A stretch of DNA of 54,872 nt from Myxococcales bacterium (GTDB lineage: Bacteria > Myxococcota_A > Polyangia > Polyangiales > Ga0077539), in assembly GCA_013298625.1 (NCBI GenBank), contig JAAFIF010000066.1, forward strand, positions 1 to 54,872, read 5' to 3'. The notes under the pieces were generated by a model. It did not search any database and was not told the origin of the DNA. It saw only the letters and a program-made list of their open reading frames with translations. Positions 17,777-26,353 of the stretch are shown here, in pieces; within the stretch, counting starts at the first letter, position 1, and each line of letters starts with the position of its first letter. The translations under genes and the position numbers were made by a program.

Positions 17777-18495
17777 CGCTTGCTCTTCTTCTTGCTGGTG
17801 GGGGCGCGGGGCGCGGGCACGCGTGCTGTGAGCTTTTTCGCTGGCGGTTCTGCTTTGGTCTCTTCGCGAGCGTCGATCGACGAGTGGCCGAGCAGGTGCA
17901 TAAACGAGGCGACCTTCTTGCTGAACGTGACCTCGTCGGGGTCGCTGAGCTCGAGGGCCATCAGGCCGATAAACCCGCCGACGATGATGGTCGCGAGCGC
18001 CTCGCTCTCGCGCTCGGACTCGAAGTCCTTCACGAGCTCGCCGAGCAGCTTGTGCGTGGCCCTGCGCACTCGACGGTGAAACAGCTGCAGGCCCTCGCGG
18101 ATCGCCGGCTCGCGCTGCGCTTGCGACAGAAACTCGAGCCACAACGGCATCAGCCGCGAGAGCTTTCGCGAGAGCGCCTGCAGCCCTGCCGTGACCGCCG
18201 CGCGTCGGTTTGCGCTCTCGATCGTGCTGCGAAAATGCTCGGTGAGCGCGACCTCGACGTCGTGCGACCAGCCGTCGACGATGGCCAGCAGGACCGCCTG
18301 CTTGCTGTCGTAGTACCAGTAGAACGACCCCTTCGAGATCTTCGCCTCTTCGCAGATGTCGTCGACGGTCGTGAGGTGGTAGCCGCGCTCGGAGAAGCGC
18401 TTGTACGCAGCGCTGCGAAGCGCCAGCCGCTTGTGCTCGCGCTTCTCGTCGTCGGTCTCGGTCTCGGTCGGCTTGGGGGGCGGGCGGCGCTTCAC
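17773..18495 (-). CDS. TetR/AcrR-family regulator of the fas-acpS operon
   Basis: A 240-residue transcriptional regulator. Residues 25-75 are the TetR helix-turn-helix (ALRSAAYKRFSERGYHLTTVDDI, then AKISKGSFYWYYDSKQAVLL), followed by an all-helical ligand domain and a basic Lys/Pro/Ala tail ending SKKKSKR, which is unusual and could add DNA affinity. The start is GTG at 18495, 13 bp from a perfect 26-bp palindrome that is the likely operator, so the gene is probably autoregulated and controls the synthase in the same transcript. Its stop overlaps the fas start by ATGA. By analogy with fatty-acid-responsive TetR proteins (FadR, FasR-type), a long-chain acyl-CoA ligand is plausible but unproven. 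Confidence 0.88.
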   Translation of the reverse strand: MKRRPPPKPTETETDDEKREHKRLALRSAAYKRFSERGYHLTTVDDICEEAKISKGSFYWYYDSKQAVLLAIVDGWSHDVEVALTEHFRSTIESANRRAAVTAGLQALSRKLSRLMPLWLEFLSQAQREPAIREGLQLFHRRVRRATHKLLGELVKDFESERESEALATIIVGGFIGLMALELSDPDEVTFSKKVASFMHLLGHSSIDAREETKAEPPAKKLTARVPAPRAPTSKKKSKR

Positions 18496-18508
18496 GGTCG
18501 CGCCGGGG

Positions 18509-18534
18509 GACTAGACTGACTAGTCAGTCTAGTC
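18509..18534. promoter_or_regulatory. Perfect 26-bp palindromic operator upstream of the TetR-fas-acpS operon
   Basis: Half-site GACTAGACTGACT followed directly by its exact reverse complement, with no spacer. It ends 13 bp before the GTG of the TetR gene, so a bound dimer pair would cover the promoter or the ribosome-binding region. The GACTAGTC-centred symmetry is typical of TetR-family operators. This is the only AT-richer stretch in an otherwise very GC-rich intergenic region. Confidence 0.85.
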
Positions 18535-18586
18535 AATGACGCGCGGCGGCGAGGGGCCTTTCCAGCGTCGCGCGATGGCTCGTCGG

Positions 18587-20617
18587 TCAGCGCCTCGGCT
18601 CGTAGCGGAGCACTGCACCGAATGCGCCCGCGGCCCAAAGCGAAGACCCTGCGCCGGCGATGTCGATGCCCGTCACGACGTTGGTGATCCCATCAACGGG
18701 CACGATCGCGCCGTCCACCGTGAAGGCTCTGCGGTCGATGTCCCAGCGGTACAGACCTGCGCCCTCGCGACTGCTTTGCACCAGCTCGATCTCGTCCGGT
18801 CCCCACACGCGCAATCGCTGCACGCTGCCAGTGACGTCGCCGATCTCGACCCACGCGCCGCCCGCAGCGGGGCGCTTTTTTACGGTGCTCCCTTCGACCG
18901 TGTACACGTCGCCGCGCGTGTCGCGGTCGAAGCGCTGCAGCGTCGTGCCGAAGGACATCGAGGCGCTCCAGGTCATCCCGTTCCATCGAAAGAACACGCT
19001 CGCGAAGCGGCCGCCCGCGACGTCGTTGCCGAGGATCATCACGTCGTCGGCCGCCCTCACGTCGACCGCCGTGAGGTTGAGGTCCGACAAGGTCAGCCCG
19101 TCGACGACCCTCGGAAGCGCAACGCTCGGCGCGACCCAACGATCCCCCACGAGCCTGCGCACCGTCGCGCCGTCGCCGACGGCCCACACGTTGTTTGCGT
19201 CCAGTCCGTCGATGTCCTGCATCGCGCCCGTCCCGATGTCTTCGACCGTCGCCGCTGTGATGCTCTGCGCGCTCGCGTTGTAGAGCGCGATCGCGCCCGC
19301 CTCGCCGACGAGCCACATCCGGTTGGTGTCCACGCCCCACGCGTCGTTGACCGAGAGCTGCATCCCGTTGGCGATCGTGGGCGTCTCTGCGTAGACCCAA
19401 CGCGCGCCGTCCCGTCGCGCCCACACCCTGTCGCCGAACGCCGCGATGGGATCGGTCGCGTTGAGCCCCACCGGAGCGACGAAGAGCCGCAACGCTCCGG
19501 TGATCGTCGCGGGGTCCGCTCTCCACGCTCCCTCCACCCAGCTCGACACGAAGGGCGTCGCGCTCGCAAACCACCCCGCGCTGCCGTCGAGCAAGCGATC
19601 GAAGTTCGCCGAGTAGACCGAGACGTTCGGGATCGCGAAGCTCCGGCGCCAGCCCATCGGCGTCCATTGCACGGCCTCGTTGCTGTTGCTGTAGAACACC
19701 TCGCCGTGCGGCGTGCGCGTGAGCCTCGGCCCGGTCGCCCGCGGAAGCGCGGGGCGATCTCCGCCCACCATCCCGTTGCGCACTTCGAGGTACGTCTCTT
19801 GTCCTCTGTTGAAGTCGAAGTAGCCAGCGATCGCCACGCCGTCGGCCGGGCAAAACACCGGTGAATTGAAGCGCTCACCCGAGCCGTCCTCCGCGCGGTG
19901 CGCCAGCGTCCACGCCGCGCCGTCCCAGCGGTACAGCATCGTGGGGAAGCTCCCGCGCGCGTTGCCCGCGGTCACCCAGAGCTCCGTCGCCGAGCGAACA
20001 CACAGCGACTGCGCGCGAGCTCCCTCGGGAAGCGCAGGGGCCGCGACGAACGCGCCGCCGCTCCACCGTCGCAGCGACGCGCCGGTCGTGCTGTTGGTGA
20101 CGAGCCAGATGTTGTCTGGCCCGCTGCCGTCGATGCTGATCACCGTCGGGTCCGGGCCAAACGCAACCTCGCTCCACTGCGCGCCGTTCCACCGCAGCAG
20201 GACGTCGCGCCTGGGCATCGTGCGCTCGCCGCTGTCTCCAATCGCCCACACTTCGCTCGCGCTCGCGCCCCACAGCTGCCGCAGATCGAAGTCCGTCGGC
20301 GACCGCACCGACGTCCACCGCCCGTTCGCGTAGTGCACGATCGTCCCGCGCGCGCCCACCGCCCACGCCTCGCTCGCGCTCACCGTGTACACTGCGTGCA
20401 GCGCGTTTCCCTGCGGAAGAGGGCTCTGCCAACACCACTGCCCCGGCTCGCAGCGCAGCGGCGTCGGGGGCGCTGCGTCCGTCGCAACGACAGCGTCCGT
20501 CGCAGCGTCGCGCGCGGCGCCGTCACCGTTGTCCATCGCCGCTACGCGCGCGCCGCACGCAGCGAGCGACAGAGCCAACACAGAGAAAAGCGAAGCGTGA
20601 ATCGTCGAGAAGCTCAT
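18587..20617 (-). CDS. Lipoprotein with beta-propeller-like repeats
   Basis: A 676-residue predicted lipoprotein. The start at 20617 gives MSFSTIHASLFSVLALSLAACG, a signal peptide with lipobox LAAC, whereas the longer in-frame N-terminus is not signal-like. After an Ala/Asp linker come a WCWQSPLPQGNALHAVY segment and many repeats of the type SASEAWAVGARGTIVHYANGRW, SASEVWAIGDSG, GPDNIWLV, DANNVWAVGDGATVRRL and GSSLWAAGAFGAVLRYE, each with a (D/E)xWAVG core, indicating a BNR/YCF48-like beta-propeller. Such proteins are numerous in Myxococcota and their function is unknown; display on the outer membrane is likely. It reads in the same direction as the TetR-fas operon and ends 91 bp upstream of it. 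Confidence 0.8.
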   Translation of the reverse strand: MSFSTIHASLFSVLALSLAACGARVAAMDNGDGAARDAATDAVVATDAAPPTPLRCEPGQWCWQSPLPQGNALHAVYTVSASEAWAVGARGTIVHYANGRWTSVRSPTDFDLRQLWGASASEVWAIGDSGERTMPRRDVLLRWNGAQWSEVAFGPDPTVISIDGSGPDNIWLVTNSTTGASLRRWSGGAFVAAPALPEGARAQSLCVRSATELWVTAGNARGSFPTMLYRWDGAAWTLAHRAEDGSGERFNSPVFCPADGVAIAGYFDFNRGQETYLEVRNGMVGGDRPALPRATGPRLTRTPHGEVFYSNSNEAVQWTPMGWRRSFAIPNVSVYSANFDRLLDGSAGWFASATPFVSSWVEGAWRADPATITGALRLFVAPVGLNATDPIAAFGDRVWARRDGARWVYAETPTIANGMQLSVNDAWGVDTNRMWLVGEAGAIALYNASAQSITAATVEDIGTGAMQDIDGLDANNVWAVGDGATVRRLVGDRWVAPSVALPRVVDGLTLSDLNLTAVDVRAADDVMILGNDVAGGRFASVFFRWNGMTWSASMSFGTTLQRFDRDTRGDVYTVEGSTVKKRPAAGGAWVEIGDVTGSVQRLRVWGPDEIELVQSSREGAGLYRWDIDRRAFTVDGAIVPVDGITNVVTGIDIAGAGSSLWAAGAFGAVLRYEPRR

Positions 20618-20672
20618 CGTGCGTTGTGTAGCGCGCGCCCCGCACGGCGTTACGAAGAAAATGCCGATGTGT

Positions 20673-20695
20673 ATACAATCGAAGCTGTATTGTAT
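20673..20695. promoter_or_regulatory. AT-rich inverted repeat in a divergent promoter region
   Basis: ATACAAT and ATTGTAT form a perfect 7-bp inverted repeat around a 9-bp spacer, in the only AT-rich part of the 232-bp region between the divergent repeat lipoprotein and copper monooxygenase genes. TATACAAT also resembles a -10 box. Either a shared operator or overlapping promoter elements would explain it; no regulator gene is adjacent. Confidence 0.4.
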
Positions 20696-20849
20696 GGATT
20701 GAGTATTCAATGGCCTGCGGACTCGAGTCCCCACCGCCTGCGGGATCGACCCCGCGATCGACGGGGCCAGGCGCTCGATCGCCGCTGAATTCTCAGTAAA
20801 TTCACCGTCTGTCGCGTTGGCCTCGCGCTTGCGATGTCCCCCGTCGACG

Positions 20850-22124
20850 ATGACCAAACACCTCTCGCTCAGCGCGCTCTTCGCCTTCGCCCTCGCTCAC
20901 TGCGCGCCCGTCGCGCCGCTGCCCGGCGACGCGGCCGCGCTCGACGTCGCGCAGTCCGACGCCGCGCTGCCGTCGAACGTCACGTGGAGCGAGCACGTCG
21001 CGCCCATCGTGTTCGAGCACTGCGCGTCCTGCCATCGCGCAGGAGGCATCGCGCCGTTCTCGCTGTCGAACTATCAGGCCGCGCGACCGATGGCCGCTGC
21101 CATGGCCGCGTCGAGCGCCGCGCGAACGATGCCTCCGACGCTCGTCGACAACAGCGGCGCGTGCAACGCGTACGATCACCAGACGGCGGACTGGCTGTCG
21201 AACAACGAGGTCGCGACGTTGGCCGCGTGGGCGCAGCAAGGCGCGCCCGAAGGCGACCCGGCGCGAACGCCCGCGCTCCCGCCGCCGCCGATGGGGCTCG
21301 CCAACGTCAGCGCTCGCATCGAGATGAGCGCGCCGTTTCTTCCGGACGCCACGCGGATGGACGAGATTCGCTGCTTCGTGGTCGATGCGCCCTCGGCGAC
21401 GGACCAGTTCGTCACTGGGTACTCCGTCGAGCCCGGAGACCCGCGCGTGGTGCACCATGTGATCTTGTACGCGCTCGACTCGGAGGCGGGCGTCGCGACG
21501 GTCACCGCTGAAGACGCGCGGGACGCGCGCGCGGGCTACGACTGCCCCGGAGGCGCCATGGCCCCTGCGTATCCTGCGGTGCTCTGGGCTCCGGGCGGCC
21601 CGCCCACCGCGCTGCCGAGCGGGACAGGGCTGCGCATCGCGGGCGGGCGAAAGCTCGTGCTGCAAGTGCACTACAACATGCAGCAGGGAGCGTTCGAAGA
21701 TCGCACGCGGGTGCTGTTGCAGCTCGCGCCGCGGGTCGAGCGCGAGGGGCGCATGGTGGCGATCGCAGCGACGAACCTGAGGCTCCCTCCGCGGATGACC
21801 GACGTCGTCGCGCAGGGGTCGAGGGCGATCCCCGCGAGCCTCGGTCGCTCGAGGCTCTGGGGCGTCGCGCCGCACATGCACACGCTCGGGACGGACATGC
21901 AGCTCTCGCTGCGCTCTTCGTCGCGCTGCGCGATGGACCTGCACCACTGGAACTTTCACTGGCAGCGGCTCTTTCTCTACTCCGCGCCGCTCGACCTCAA
22001 CGCGGGCGAGACCCTCGACGTCCGCTGCCACTTCGACACCAGCAGCAAGAACGAGGTCACCACCTGGGGCGAAAGCACAACGGACGAAATGTGCATCGTC
22101 TACGGCTACGTCACCAGCGCGTGA
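20850..22124 (+). CDS. PHM-like copper type II monooxygenase lipoprotein with cytochrome c motif
   Basis: A 424-residue predicted lipoprotein (signal ending FALAHC, lipidated Cys18). Residues 45-140 carry a heme c-binding CASCH (58-62) in a cytochrome-like N-terminal domain with a distal RTMPP motif. The rest resembles copper type II ascorbate-dependent monooxygenases (peptidylglycine hydroxylating and dopamine beta monooxygenase): the CuA-type His pair in VVHHVILY (about 202-203), His274 in LQVHYN, the HxH of CuB in PHMHTLG (342, 344) and Met414 in DEMCIVY. All expected copper ligands are therefore present. The heme domain could supply electrons in place of ascorbate. It is divergent from the repeat lipoprotein and convergent with the kinase gene. 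The substrate is unknown. Confidence 0.85.
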   Translation: MTKHLSLSALFAFALAHCAPVAPLPGDAAALDVAQSDAALPSNVTWSEHVAPIVFEHCASCHRAGGIAPFSLSNYQAARPMAAAMAASSAARTMPPTLVDNSGACNAYDHQTADWLSNNEVATLAAWAQQGAPEGDPARTPALPPPPMGLANVSARIEMSAPFLPDATRMDEIRCFVVDAPSATDQFVTGYSVEPGDPRVVHHVILYALDSEAGVATVTAEDARDARAGYDCPGGAMAPAYPAVLWAPGGPPTALPSGTGLRIAGGRKLVLQVHYNMQQGAFEDRTRVLLQLAPRVEREGRMVAIAATNLRLPPRMTDVVAQGSRAIPASLGRSRLWGVAPHMHTLGTDMQLSLRSSSRCAMDLHHWNFHWQRLFLYSAPLDLNAGETLDVRCHFDTSSKNEVTTWGESTTDEMCIVYGYVTSA

Positions 22125-22134
22125 CGCGCGGCGC

Positions 22135-23760
22135 TCAGCGCGAGACGAGCACCACTCGCGGCGACACCCGCGTGTGCTCTTCTGCGATCGTGACGGACTG
22201 ATCGAGCAGCGTTGCGCCTTCGGGAGAGCGCACGATCACGCGGCGGCTCCCGACCGGCAGCGAGAGCACGGCAGGGGCCCATCCTCGCGGGACGCCGTCG
22301 ACGAGGACCCGGGCGCCCGCGACGGGATCGCCCGCAAATCCCACGCGAATCCACGCTCTCGCGCCCTCGGGCGCAGCGCTCGGCTCGCTCGCGCGCCCTG
22401 CGTCGACCGCGCTCGTCACGCGTCGCTGCGGTCGCGGGTCGATCGTGCGCGCCGCGCGGACGCCCTCGGTGCTCGCCGCGGTCGAAGCGTCCACCGTGGC
22501 GATCGGTCGCGACGGCGGCTCGACGCGCGCTGGGCTCGACGCGTCCAGCGCTGCGACGCGCGCGACAGGGGGTGATGGCGTGCTTGGATCGGGCTCGGAA
22601 CGGGATCTTCGCAGCGCAGCGCCCGCCGCGAAGATCGCCAGAATGAGCAGTAAAATTGCTGCTGAAATGCGTTTTGTGCGCGGCGCTTCTGCGGTCGACG
22701 TCGACGTGGCTGGTTCGGCGCGGGGCGGGGCGAGCTCTGGTTGGATCGGGCGCTGCGCGCTCGGGCGCGCGGCGAGCGTCGGCGGTGGCAGCTCGGGCTC
22801 ATCGAGCCCCATCGCGTCGAGCGACCAGAGCGCGTCGAAGAGCGGTCGCGCAGGCTCGCGGCGCTCGACGGAGCCACACGCGAGCGCTAGCTCTTCGCGC
22901 GCGGCGCGCTCGTCGAGGACGAGGGGATCGAGCGCGAGGGCGAAATCGAGGGCGGTCTCGAAGCGCGAGGACGGCGTCGCGCCGAGCGCTTTGCGCAGCG
23001 GCGGGACGAGCGCTTCGGGGATCGCGTCGTGCATGGGCAGCTCGTGGCCGCGGAGAATGGCAGAGAGCTCGTCCATCGAGCGAAACGGCGAGTCGCCGAC
23101 GGCGACGGCGTGCAGGGCGCAGGCGAGCGAGAACACGTCAGCGCGGCGGTCGACCGAGAGGCCCGAGAGCTGCTCGGGGGCCATGAACGAGACCTTTCCC
23201 TTCACGGCGCCGGTGGTGGTGCGGGCTGAGCGCTCGCGGGCGAACGCGACGCCGAAGTCGCCTAGCTTCACGGCGCCCTCGCGCGTGACGAAGACGTTGC
23301 CCGGAGAGACGTCGCGGTGGACCACGCCCATGGGCGCGCCGCGATCGTCGGTTGCCTCGTGTGCTGCGTGCAGCCCGCGGGCGACACAAGCCCCGAGCCA
23401 CGCGATGGCGTTGGTGCTCAGCGAGAGCTCTCCGCGGCGCGCGGCGTTCTGAAAGCGGCCGGCGTCGACGCCGTCGACGAGCTCGAGCGCGAGAAACTGC
23501 GCGGGAGGCGACGGGTCCGCGTCGACGACGCTCAAGACGTTCGTGTGGGTGATCCTGCGCGCGATGGCGATCTCGTCGGCGAACATCAGCTCGAACTCGC
23601 GCTCTCCTGCGTGCGCGGGCAGCACGCGCTTGAGCGCCACGCGCACTCCAGGGCGATCGGCGCGCTCGGCTTCGAACACCTCCGCCATGCCTCCAGCCCC
23701 GAGGCGCCGCCCGAGCGTGTACGGACCGTGCGTAAGTGCAGCGCCGTCGCTCGTGGCCAT
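22135..23760 (-). CDS. Ser/Thr protein kinase with PEGA-like extracytoplasmic domain
   Basis: A 541-residue membrane kinase. The kinase domain (14-280) has GxGxxG in LGAGGMAEV, Lys44 in VALKRV, HRDVSPGNV (148-156), DFG (168-170) and APE (194-196), so it looks active. A disordered linker leads to one transmembrane helix at about 365-383, then a Pro/Ala-rich stretch and a C-terminal PEGA-type domain (VLVDGVPRGWAPAVLSLPVGSRRVIVRS), usually a cell-wall or surface-associated beta fold. The kinase faces the cytoplasm. Its start lies only 28 bp from that of the divergent FHA sigma-54 activator, so the two promoters must overlap each other or the opposite gene, and a phosphothreonine-FHA link between the two products is a natural guess. 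Confidence 0.92.
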   Translation of the reverse strand: MATSDGAALTHGPYTLGRRLGAGGMAEVFEAERADRPGVRVALKRVLPAHAGEREFELMFADEIAIARRITHTNVLSVVDADPSPPAQFLALELVDGVDAGRFQNAARRGELSLSTNAIAWLGACVARGLHAAHEATDDRGAPMGVVHRDVSPGNVFVTREGAVKLGDFGVAFARERSARTTTGAVKGKVSFMAPEQLSGLSVDRRADVFSLACALHAVAVGDSPFRSMDELSAILRGHELPMHDAIPEALVPPLRKALGATPSSRFETALDFALALDPLVLDERAAREELALACGSVERREPARPLFDALWSLDAMGLDEPELPPPTLAARPSAQRPIQPELAPPRAEPATSTSTAEAPRTKRISAAILLLILAIFAAGAALRRSRSEPDPSTPSPPVARVAALDASSPARVEPPSRPIATVDASTAASTEGVRAARTIDPRPQRRVTSAVDAGRASEPSAAPEGARAWIRVGFAGDPVAGARVLVDGVPRGWAPAVLSLPVGSRRVIVRSPEGATLLDQSVTIAEEHTRVSPRVVLVSR

Positions 23761-23788
23761 CGAGAAAACTGTATCCTGAACGCGAACG

Positions 23789-25132
23789 ATGCACAGCGCG
23801 CTGACACAGCAGCTTCGTCGCGAGAGCGAGCCACGGCCCACCCTGCGGCTCTCGGTGATCGACGGCCCCGATCGGGGAAAGCAAGCGGGCCCTTCGGACA
23901 CGACGCTCACCGTGGGCACCGCTGAGAGCAGCACGCTCGCGCTGAGAGATCCCACGGTCTCGCGGTTTCACTGCGAGCTCAGCGCGGCCGACGGCGGCGC
24001 GCGCGTGCTCGATCTGCGCTCGACCAACGGGACGTTCGTGGGCGCTGTGCGGGTGGGGGACGCGGTCGTTCCGCTCGGGACCGTGGTGCGCGTGGGGCAG
24101 AGCGCGATCGAGCTGGTCAGCGATGCGCCCAAGCGCGTTGCGCTGCACGAGGGCGAGTCGCTCGCTGGGCTCGTGGGCCGCTCGACGGCGATGCGCTCGA
24201 TCATGGAGCAGCTCGCGCAGGTCGCGCCCTCGATGGCGAGCGTCCTGGTCACGGGCGAGAGCGGAACGGGCAAAGAGCTCGTCGCCGAGGCGCTTCACAG
24301 ACTGTCTCCGCGCGCGAAGGCGCCCTTCGTCGTCGTCGACTGCGCCTCGCTCGTGCCCACGCTGGTCGCGAGCGAGCTGTTCGGCCACGAGAAGGGCGCG
24401 TTCACCGGCGCGGACCGCGCGCACGTCGGCGCCTTCGAGCGCGCCCGCGGCGGAACGCTCTTCCTCGACGAAATCGGCGAGCTCCCCCCGTCGCTGCAGC
24501 CCTCGCTGCTCGGCGCCCTCGAGCGCAAGCGCGTCCGTCGCCTCGGCGCGCGGACGGACACCGAGATCGACGTCCGCGTCGTGTGCGCGACGAACCGAGA
24601 CCTGCGATCGAGCGTCAACGACGGCTCGTTTCGCCTGGATTTGTACTATCGAATCGCCGTGGTCTCGCTGCGCCTCCCCGCGCTGCGCGAGCGCCCCGAG
24701 GACGTCCCCGCGCTGATCGAGCACTTCTTGCGCGCGATGGGGCACAGCGCGCCGATCGAAGAGCTGTTCTCTCCCGCGGTGCTCGCCACGCTGCGCGCTC
24801 ATCGCTGGCCCGGCAACGTGCGAGAGCTTCGCAACGTGATCGAAGCCGCCGTGGCCTTCGGCGACGCGCAGCGCGCGCTCCCGTCGCGCGAGGGCGCGCA
24901 AGACGCGGCGAGCGCGGGGGAGGGCGCAGGCTGGAGCGCGCCCGCCGCGAGCGACCCGCTGCCCAAGTACAAAGACGCGCGCGCGCAGGTGCTCGCGCAG
25001 TTCGAGCGGGCTTATTGCGAGGCGCTCGTCCTGCGCGCAGGCGGCAACGTCTCGCTCGCTGCGCGCACCGCAGGGCTCGACCGCGGGTACGTGAGCGAGC
25101 TGTTCGCGCGGCACGCGATCGAGCGCGAGTGA
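23789..25132 (+). CDS. FHA-domain sigma-54-dependent transcriptional activator
   Basis: A 447-residue enhancer-binding protein. Residues 20-110 are a forkhead-associated domain with the phosphothreonine-binding DPTVSRFHCEL and STNGTFVG motifs, replacing the usual receiver domain. Residues 128-365 are the AAA+ domain with Walker A GESGTGKE (156-163), GAFTGA (203-208), which contacts sigma-54, and Walker B LFLDEIGE. The C-terminus is a Fis-type helix-turn-helix (GGNVSLAARTAGLDRGYVSELFARH). This architecture is abundant in Myxococcota, where Ser/Thr kinases feed sigma-54 control. The adjacent divergent kinase is the obvious upstream partner. The ATG at 23789 is the first possible start. Confidence 0.93.
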   Translation: MHSALTQQLRRESEPRPTLRLSVIDGPDRGKQAGPSDTTLTVGTAESSTLALRDPTVSRFHCELSAADGGARVLDLRSTNGTFVGAVRVGDAVVPLGTVVRVGQSAIELVSDAPKRVALHEGESLAGLVGRSTAMRSIMEQLAQVAPSMASVLVTGESGTGKELVAEALHRLSPRAKAPFVVVDCASLVPTLVASELFGHEKGAFTGADRAHVGAFERARGGTLFLDEIGELPPSLQPSLLGALERKRVRRLGARTDTEIDVRVVCATNRDLRSSVNDGSFRLDLYYRIAVVSLRLPALRERPEDVPALIEHFLRAMGHSAPIEELFSPAVLATLRAHRWPGNVRELRNVIEAAVAFGDAQRALPSREGAQDAASAGEGAGWSAPAASDPLPKYKDARAQVLAQFERAYCEALVLRAGGNVSLAARTAGLDRGYVSELFARHAIERE

Positions 25133-25136
25133 GCGC

Positions 25137-26273
25137 TCACGCAGTGAGCGACCGAGGCAACCCCTGCTCAGCGGGGCGCTTCGCGAACTGACCGAAGGGC
25201 GTCTCGCGGACCTCTTCGATGCCCTGCTCGTACACGTCGATGGTCTGCCGGATCGTCCACTGCCGCGCAGGAGCGAACGATCGTTGGAGCCAGCATCGCC
25301 CGCGGTTGTACGCGCTGAGCGCGTCCATCAGCGGGCGCAGTCGCGTATGGCGAACGCCGAGCGCATCGGCGAGCGCGTCGCCCTGAAACCTCCGCGTGAC
25401 CTCGTTGAGCAGCGCGAAGGCCATGGGTTTGGTGAGCGGGAGCTTGTCCGCGAGGATCTGCGCGAGGGCGTCGAGCATGGCCTCGGTCAGCGCGCGCGAC
25501 TCGGCGCAGACTCCTTCGAAGCGAGCGTCGATGGCGGCGAGCAGCGCGGCGGCCGTCTCGTCGTCGGTCACCGCGCCGCACAGGCGCTCGTCGACGCCCA
25601 CCAGCCGGCCGATGTGCCGCCAAAACGCGTACAAATCCCGCAGCTCTTCTGCGCTAAACGTCACCCCCAACCGCCGCAGCGCCGCGAACGGAACATACGT
25701 AAAGTCCAGCCACGTCCTCGCCATCTCGACCTGGTTGATCGCGACCCTGCCCTCTCGAGCGAGCGCGCGCCGCACCCGCGCGTGCAGCAGCCGCACCTGC
25801 AGCGTGCGCACGTAGCCGCGGCCTCCGACGGACATTCCCCCTGGTAGAACGCAGGCCGTCAGCCACGCCCCCGTCTCGAGGATGCGCCGCTCGGCCATGC
25901 GCTCGAGGTTGCCCGTCGCCGTCAGCACTCGCGCGATGGGCGCCGCCGAGTACGTGTGCACCAGCGACCCGGGCCCCAACGAGAGCGAGATCCACAGGTG
26001 TCCGATCGCTAGATACGCGCTCGATCCTCGGTCGAGCAGCGCCCCGCTCACCGCGGCGCTCTCTCGCTCGGCCTCTTCGAGCAGCGCGCGCAGGGCCAAC
26101 GAGCGGTCACCGATCGCGCTCGATCCCCGCGCGAGGCCATCGTCGACCAGCGCCGCCGCCGCAGGGTCTCGCGCCGCCTCGTCGAGCACCGCGTCTGCCA
26201 GCGGATCACCAACGTGTTGCAGCGCATCGAGCAGCGCGGTCCATCGTGGGTCGGGCGAGGGCGTACCGTACAT
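25137..26273 (-). CDS. DUF2236 / MpaB-like oxygenase family protein
   Basis: A 378-residue soluble helical protein. The central part (SLGPGSLVHTYSAAPIARVLTATGNLERMAERRILETGAWLTAC, followed by GGRGYVRTLQVRLLHARVRRAL) matches the pattern of the DUF2236 family, whose members include MpaB-type and rubber-oxygenase-like heme proteins: a conserved R..RT..y......G....a..rVr..Ha.vr segment. I see the HARVRR motif and, later, TWLDFTYVPFAALRRLG. Family activity is oxygenation of hydrophobic substrates in the characterised cases; no substrate is implied here. The ATG at 26273 was chosen because upstream in-frame sequence is low-complexity shadow. Its end is 4 bp from the convergent activator gene. Confidence 0.7.
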   Translation of the reverse strand: MYGTPSPDPRWTALLDALQHVGDPLADAVLDEAARDPAAAALVDDGLARGSSAIGDRSLALRALLEEAERESAAVSGALLDRGSSAYLAIGHLWISLSLGPGSLVHTYSAAPIARVLTATGNLERMAERRILETGAWLTACVLPGGMSVGGRGYVRTLQVRLLHARVRRALAREGRVAINQVEMARTWLDFTYVPFAALRRLGVTFSAEELRDLYAFWRHIGRLVGVDERLCGAVTDDETAAALLAAIDARFEGVCAESRALTEAMLDALAQILADKLPLTKPMAFALLNEVTRRFQGDALADALGVRHTRLRPLMDALSAYNRGRCWLQRSFAPARQWTIRQTIDVYEQGIEEVRETPFGQFAKRPAEQGLPRSLTA

Positions 26274-26353
26274 CGCGTTAGTGACTTTACCTGTTGTCCT
26301 GCGAGCGCGCGCTGTATGCGCTGATGAAGTCTGTCTCGCGCGACGGCGCACCC

